This document shows positions 15,472 through 19,280 of a DNA stretch of 19,280 bases, one piece after another. The notes under the pieces were generated by a model. It did not search any database and was not told the origin of the DNA. It saw nothing but the letters and a program-made list of their open reading frames with translations. The stretch is from an uncultured Arthrobacter sp. (lineage in GTDB: Bacteria; Actinomycetota; Actinomycetes; Actinomycetales; Micrococcaceae), in the NCBI GenBank assembly GCA_937873245.1, contig CALMVY010000374.1, positions 1 to 19,280 on the forward strand, written 5' to 3'. Position 1 is the stretch's first letter; each line of letters opens with the position of its first letter. A program made the translations under genes and the position numbers.

Positions 15472-17458
15472 TGCCGCGGTCGAGCGTTCGGCCCGTCCCC
15501 GGCGTGCCGGACCCCTTCCCGGCGTCCTTGCCGGCGCCCCTGCCGGGGCTGAGCGCGCGGAGCGCATTGAGGATCGTGGCCAGGTCCACCAGTTCCTGGG
15601 ACAGGGCCCCGGCGATGGCCGGGACGTAGCCGGCCGCCGCCGCGACCATCAGGGCCACGCTCAGCGCGATGCCGATCCAGATGCTCTGCAGCGCCACTCT
15701 CACGGTGCGCTGGCCGATCCGCACGGCGGACGCCACCTTGGACAGGTCATCGAGGATGATCACGACGTCGGCGGACTCGCCGGCCGCCGTCGAGCCACGC
15801 GCGCCCATCGCGATTCCGACGTCGGCGACGGCCAGGACGGGGGCGTCGTTGACGCCGTCGCCGACCATCATGACCGGGCGCAGGGGCAGGGACCGGACGG
15901 CTTCGACTTTGTCCGGCGGCAGGCACTCGGCGCGGACATCGGTGAGTCCGGCCTCGTCCGCGATGTGCTCGGCGGTGGTGAGCGCGTCGCCGGTCAGCAT
16001 GACCGTCCGGGTGACGCCCATGGACTCGAGTTCAGTCAGCGTGCGGCGGGCTGCCCGCCGGATCGGGTCGCTCATCACCAGGGCACCGGCGAACTCCCCG
16101 GCCACGCCCACGTAGATGGCGAGCTCGCCGCTGGACAGTTCCGTCTCCACGACGCCGGCGGCCGATTCGGCGACGAACTTGGGCTTGCCCACCACCACGT
16201 CGCGGCCGTCGAAGCGCGCCCGGACGCCGTGCGTGGCGAATTCCGTGGCTTCCGTTGCGGTTTCGAAGACCAGGCCCCGGTTCCGGGCCGCGTCCATCAC
16301 CGAGGCGGCGAGGACATGGGAGGAATATTGTTCGGCGGAGGCCGCCAGGCCCAGGACCCCATCTTCGGTCAGGGACCCGGACGTCCGCACACCCACCAGG
16401 GCGGGCCTGCCGTAGGTCAGGGTCCCCGTCTTGTCGAAGGCGGCCGTCTTGATGCGGCTCAGCTGCTCCAGCACACCGGCGTACTTGACGATGATGCCGC
16501 CTCGCGCCGCCCGGCTCATGCCGCCGAGGAATGCCACGGGCGCGGCGATCAGCAACGGGCAGGGAGTGGCCACCACCAGCACCTCGGCGAACCGGGCCGG
16601 GTCTCCGCTGATGATCCAGCCGACGGCGCCGAGGGCGTAGGCGAGGGCCGTGAACGGCACGGCATACCGGTCCGCCAGCCGCACCATGGGTGCCTTGCTC
16701 TCCGATGCTTCCTTGACCAGGGCCACGATGCGGCTGTACTGGGAATCCTCCATCAGGGCCGTGACCTGCATCCGGACCGCGGCCTCGCCGTTGAGGGAAC
16801 CGCTCATCAGTGCGTCGCCGGCCACCCGGTCCACGGGAAGGCTTTCCCCGGTGAGCGAGGACTCGTCGAAGGTGCCGGATTCTGAGAGCAGGATGCCGTC
16901 CAGCGGCACCACTTCACCCGGCCTGACCAGCAGGATGTCACCGACCTGGACGTCGGTGGCGCCAACATCCTCGTGCTGGCCGCCCGGGTGGGTGCCGTTG
17001 GCGGCGGTTCCGTCTGTATTGGTTCCGGCGGCGGAGCTTCCGGCGGCGGAGCTTCCGGCGGCGGAGCTGCCTGTAGTGGTTCCGTTGCCGTTGCGTTCCC
17101 GGTGGGCGGTCTGCGGGACGCGCTCCAGCAGGGACGTCAGTTCCTTCTTGGCCCGGCCCGCGGCGTAGTCCTCGAGGGCCGTGCCGCCGGCCATCATGAG
17201 GACAATGATCATGGAGGCGATGAACTCGCCCACCAGGACCGTGCTGACGATCGCGGTGACCGCCAGGATGTCGATGCCCCACTGGCCGCCCATCAGCCGG
17301 CGGACCATGCCGACGGCCAGGTAGGCCGCCACGCCCAGGGCATAGACGCTGGCAGTGATCTGCGCGATCAGCGGCTGCCCGGACAGGAGCAGTATGAGCA
17401 CCGCGAGCAGGGCAGCTATCGTGCCCGCAACCAGCGGATACCGGAGCAAGAGTTTCAC
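15419..17458 (-). CDS. Heavy-metal P1B-type ATPase with TPC motif
   Basis: A pump of about 679 residues, without an N-terminal metal-binding domain. It has an initial hydrophobic region (VAGTIAALLAVLILLL, then ASVYALGVAAYLAVG and IDILAVTAIVSTVLVG), an actuator domain with LTGES, the metal-path motif TPCPLLIAAP (Thr298-Pro299-Cys300, six residues, Pro), phosphorylation site DKTGTLT (Asp342) and GDGVND near residue 530. TPC instead of CPC points to the poorly characterised P1B-5-like group, so copper is not assured. The conserved His-Pro pair of the nucleotide domain reads His381-Val here. A Gly/Ser/Ala-rich repeat interrupts the region before the actuator strand. GTG 17458 is preferred because GGCAGG sits six bases upstream; ATG 17482 is eight codons earlier without such a site. 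Converges on ppsA with a 53-base overlap. Confidence 0.88.
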   Translation of the reverse strand: MKLLLRYPLVAGTIAALLAVLILLLSGQPLIAQITASVYALGVAAYLAVGMVRRLMGGQWGIDILAVTAIVSTVLVGEFIASMIIVLMMAGGTALEDYAAGRAKKELTSLLERVPQTAHRERNGNGTTTGSSAAGSSAAGSSAAGTNTDGTAANGTHPGGQHEDVGATDVQVGDILLVRPGEVVPLDGILLSESGTFDESSLTGESLPVDRVAGDALMSGSLNGEAAVRMQVTALMEDSQYSRIVALVKEASESKAPMVRLADRYAVPFTALAYALGAVGWIISGDPARFAEVLVVATPCPLLIAAPVAFLGGMSRAARGGIIVKYAGVLEQLSRIKTAAFDKTGTLTYGRPALVGVRTSGSLTEDGVLGLAASAEQYSSHVLAASVMDAARNRGLVFETATEATEFATHGVRARFDGRDVVVGKPKFVAESAAGVVETELSSGELAIYVGVAGEFAGALVMSDPIRRAARRTLTELESMGVTRTVMLTGDALTTAEHIADEAGLTDVRAECLPPDKVEAVRSLPLRPVMMVGDGVNDAPVLAVADVGIAMGARGSTAAGESADVVIILDDLSKVASAVRIGQRTVRVALQSIWIGIALSVALMVAAAAGYVPAIAGALSQELVDLATILNALRALSPGRGAGKDAGKGSGTPGTGRTLDRGTTGTVAASRLPRSAEQS
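17023..17067 (-). repeat. Three-copy 15-bp coding tandem repeat
   Basis: TTCCGGCGGCGGAGC is present three times in perfect tandem. On the minus strand it encodes GSSAA-type pentapeptides inside the metal ATPase, in a longer Gly/Ser/Thr/Asn-rich linker between the second membrane hairpin and the actuator domain. It is in frame, so copy-number change would alter linker length without breaking the gene. Confidence 0.85.
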
Positions 17459-17602
17459 GGATATCCTGCCTTGATATCGCATCGGGGGGTTTGGCCTCTT
17501 CGACTACTTGCATCCTACTGCGGACCTTATCGTGGAAGGCCTGTGCGGGCACAGGTTACGAAGCGCGGGCGGGCCGTCCCCGCACCGGCATGAGAGGCTG
17601 GA

Positions 17603-17627
17603 CCGGGGCGGGGGAGACCCGTCCCGG
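17603..17627. other. Stem-loop upstream of the PRISE reductase gene
   Basis: Ten-base arms (CCGGGGCGGG and CCCGTCCCGG, one G-U pair in RNA) enclose a five-base loop, about 77 bases before the reductase start. The structure would lie in the 5' leader if transcription starts upstream. It has no following T-run, so it is not a classical terminator. The rest of the 17483-17703 gap shows no gene. Confidence 0.35.
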
Positions 17628-17703
17628 CAGGCCCGGATGAACGGGCCGGTCGCCGCGCAGCCAGAGAACCAGGCAGCGGGACAGCAGCACCAGGAGGAAG
17701 AGC

Positions 17704-18807
17704 ATGCGAAGCACTTCAGACACCGTTGATACCAGGACTGCCCTGGTGGTTGGGGCCACCGGGATTGCCGGATCCGCCCTGGTCGACAGGCTGGCGGATG
17801 AGGGCTGGGACGTTGTGGCTTTGTCCCGCAGCCGGGTCCGGCGTAGCGATGTCCGCCATGTGAGTGCGGACCTGCATTCCGTGGAGAGCTTGCGTGCGGC
17901 CCTGGCCGGCGAACGGCCGAGCCACGTGTTCTACACCGCGTGGGCCCGGATGGACACGGAGCAGGAAAACATCGAGACCAACGCGGCCATGCTGCGGAAC
18001 CTGCTCGCCAGCCTCAGCGCCCATCCGGTGAAGCACGTGGCCCTCATGACCGGGCTGAAGCACTATCTGGGCCCGTTTGAAGCGTACGCGGCGGGGGAGA
18101 TGCCGGACACTCCCTTCCGCGAAAGCGAGCCGCGGCTGCCGACGCCCAACTTCTACTACGCCCAGGAAGACGAGTTGTGGGCTGCCGCCGGGAAGCAGGG
18201 CTTTGGCTGGTCCGTGCACCGGGCGCACACGGTGATCGGGCATGCGGTTGGCAACGCCATGAACATGGGTCTCACGCTCGCCGTCCAGGCATCCATCTGC
18301 CGGGAACTCGGGCAGCCGTTCATCTTCCCTGGCTCCGAGACGCAGTGGAACAGCCTGACGGACATGACGGACAGCGGGCTGCTGGCAGAACACATGATCT
18401 GGGCGGCCACCGCGGACGGCGTGGGCGATGAGGCCTACAACATCGTCAACGGCGATATCTTCCGCTGGCGGCGCATGTGGCCCGCGCTGGCCGCCTATTT
18501 CGGCGTCGAACCCGTGGGCTACGCAGGGCAACCCCGTCCGCTGGAACAACAGATGCTCGGCAAAGAGAGCGTCTGGGCAGATATTGCCGCCCGTCATGGG
18601 CTTGCCGAGCCCGACCTCGCACGGCTCGCCTCCTGGTGGCACACAGACGGTGACCTGGGCCGGAACCTCGAAGTCGTCACCGACATGAGCAAGAGCCGCC
18701 TGGCGGGCTTCACCGGATACCGCCGCACGGAAGACTCCTTCCTCCGTCTGTTCGACCGGTGCCGTGCCGACCGCCTGATTCCCGCCGCGCCGCAGGGTTC
18801 CGTCTAG
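17704..18807 (+). CDS. PRISE-type SDR reductase (progesterone 5-beta-reductase/iridoid synthase-like)
   Basis: A 367-residue extended/atypical short-chain dehydrogenase. The NADP site is ALVVGATGIAGSALVDRL (residues ~13-30). The usual YxxxK pair is replaced by the PRISE arrangement: Lys119 in MTGLKHYLGPFE and a tyrosine in NFYYAQED (151-152). In plants this family reduces C=C bonds of enones and 8-oxogeranial; bacterial members are enoate reductases of mostly unknown natural substrate. GEAYNIVNGD-like sequence (DEAYNIVNGDIFRW) and the C-terminal substrate lid are present, so it looks complete. A strong AGGAGG lies just before ATG 17704. It is divergent from the metal ATPase across 220-245 bases. 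Its stop codon lies within the left arm of a long inverted repeat. Confidence 0.88.
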   Translation: MRSTSDTVDTRTALVVGATGIAGSALVDRLADEGWDVVALSRSRVRRSDVRHVSADLHSVESLRAALAGERPSHVFYTAWARMDTEQENIETNAAMLRNLLASLSAHPVKHVALMTGLKHYLGPFEAYAAGEMPDTPFRESEPRLPTPNFYYAQEDELWAAAGKQGFGWSVHRAHTVIGHAVGNAMNMGLTLAVQASICRELGQPFIFPGSETQWNSLTDMTDSGLLAEHMIWAATADGVGDEAYNIVNGDIFRWRRMWPALAAYFGVEPVGYAGQPRPLEQQMLGKESVWADIAARHGLAEPDLARLASWWHTDGDLGRNLEVVTDMSKSRLAGFTGYRRTEDSFLRLFDRCRADRLIPAAPQGSV

Positions 18808-18872
18808 CAACGCGGGGTCAGATCGCGCCCATCCGAGGGGGCGTCATAGGCGCGATCTGACCCCGCGTTGCT
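18806..18872. repeat. Perfect 24-bp inverted repeat with 19-base loop
   Basis: Arms 18806-18829 and 18849-18872 are perfect reverse complements; the right arm contains GGCGCGATCTGACCCCGCGT. The left arm starts inside the TAG stop of the reductase gene. It can act as a bidirectional terminator between this gene and the next. The stem is longer than a normal intrinsic terminator, lacks a clear T-tract and could be one copy of a dispersed palindromic repeat. Confidence 0.8.
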
Positions 18873-18892
18873 TGGGAGGTTTGGCTGATGCC

Positions 18893-18906
18893 GGGCACTT
18901 CAGCCC
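18893..18906. promoter_or_regulatory. Weak DosR-box-like palindrome
   Basis: GGGCACTTCAGCCC has perfect GGGC/GCCC arms around six bases and matches 8 of 14 core DosR-box positions by eye. It sits 36 bases before the start of the proline-rich membrane protein. The arms are strongly G/C and could be chance in this genome, so this is a weak call. Confidence 0.22.
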
Positions 18907-18941
18907 TAGCCCCGCCGTGGCCGGCGGCGCCACAGTGAAGC

Positions 18942-19280
18942 ATGTGGGCGATCTTCCGGGGCGAGCGGCGCCGATGGGTCGCGGCCGCGGCTGCGCTGCT
19001 TTTGCTGGCCGCCGCAGTGGTCCTGGCGGTGGTCTTCACCTCGGTGCCACCATCCGCGTCGCCGACGTCGCCGACGTCGGCCACCGACAGTCCGCCGGTG
19101 AGTCCGACGCCAGCCGGGACGGCGGGTCCGGCAGCCAGTTCGCTGCCGGCGAGCCCACCGGTGCCTACTGCAGGCGAAACAGTTCCGGCCGGGCCCGCGC
19201 CGCCCGCGCCCGCGCCCGCGCCGGCGCCGCCGCCGCCCGCCCCGCCGCCCCCGCCCGCCCCGCCCGCACCCCAGGTGCCG
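18942..19280 (+). CDS. Membrane-anchored Pro/Ala-rich protein, N-terminal part
   Basis: An open frame of 113 codons that runs off the window end. It begins with a short basic cytoplasmic stretch (MWAIFRGERRRW), then one hydrophobic helix (VAAAAALLLLAAAVVLAVVF), then a Ser/Thr/Pro-rich region that turns into almost pure Pro/Ala. This is the plan of a signal-anchored or secreted actinobacterial protein whose proline-rich linker crosses the cell wall before an outer domain, such as a peptidase, peptidoglycan-binding or lipase domain. That domain is beyond the window, so the function cannot be named. A TGA two codons upstream in frame fixes ATG 18942 as the first possible ATG; GTGAAG just before it is a weak ribosome site. 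Confidence 0.7.
   Translation, partial: MWAIFRGERRRWVAAAAALLLLAAAVVLAVVFTSVPPSASPTSPTSATDSPPVSPTPAGTAGPAASSLPASPPVPTAGETVPAGPAPPAPAPAPAPPPPAPPPPPAPPAPQVP

Noticed and set aside
12376..15567. A 1063-codon open frame on the minus strand
   Set aside because: It is antisense to ppsA and the type II ATPase, whose catalytic motifs are intact. The minus-strand protein is Arg/Gly/Asp/His-rich without any recognisable domain, typical of high-GC shadow frames.
1..19280. CRISPR arrays, tRNA or rRNA genes, transposases
   Set aside because: No regularly spaced repeats, no cloverleaf-like or ribosomal sequence, and no transposase motifs were seen on either strand.

Overview
The window is high-GC DNA with GC-ending codons, Shine-Dalgarno sites and gene families typical of an actinobacterium: an ANTAR domain, a thiamine-binding MTH1187-type protein, and possible DosR-type operators. 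An Arthrobacter/Pseudarthrobacter-like soil organism is my best guess, from general resemblance only. The last bases run into a proline-codon low-complexity tract and the first bases hold a gene fragment, so the window may be a draft contig.

Layout. Positions 1-360 hold two fragments that meet head to head: the N-terminal part of a benzoate-CoA-ligase-like enzyme (minus) and the last ~60 residues of an ANTAR regulator (plus). Then come a TetR regulator (minus), a thiamine-binding protein and an O-methyltransferase (plus). Positions 2434-5762 form a tight three-gene operon: an acyl-CoA-dehydrogenase-like flavoprotein, a LmbE/PIG-L deacetylase fused to a NodS-like methyltransferase, and a family 2 glycosyltransferase. 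The genes overlap or abut, so they are probably translated together. The set resembles the chemistry of Nod-factor or amino-sugar tailoring (glycosyl transfer, N-deacetylation, methylation) plus a flavin redox step. I know of no characterised product, and this is the best candidate for an undescribed pathway.

A membrane protein (5856-6452) follows. The block 6495-8222 (minus) is visibly less GC-rich, with a DUF1579-like protein, a frameshifted remnant and an isoprenylcysteine-methyltransferase-like membrane protein. It looks acquired. A 45-residue single-pass membrane protein lies at 8317-8454. An XRE-cupin regulator (minus) is divergent from a thioredoxin-reductase-like flavoprotein (plus).

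Positions 10277-15471 look like an energy/ion unit. A DosR-box-like palindrome precedes a type II P-type ATPase, followed after 32 bases by phosphoenolpyruvate synthase. A second P-type ATPase of the metal P1B type converges on this unit with its 3' end overlapping the synthase gene. A PRISE-type reductase (17704-18807) ends in a perfect 24-bp inverted repeat. The window closes inside a gene for a membrane-anchored proline/alanine-rich protein, itself preceded by a second, weaker DosR-like palindrome.
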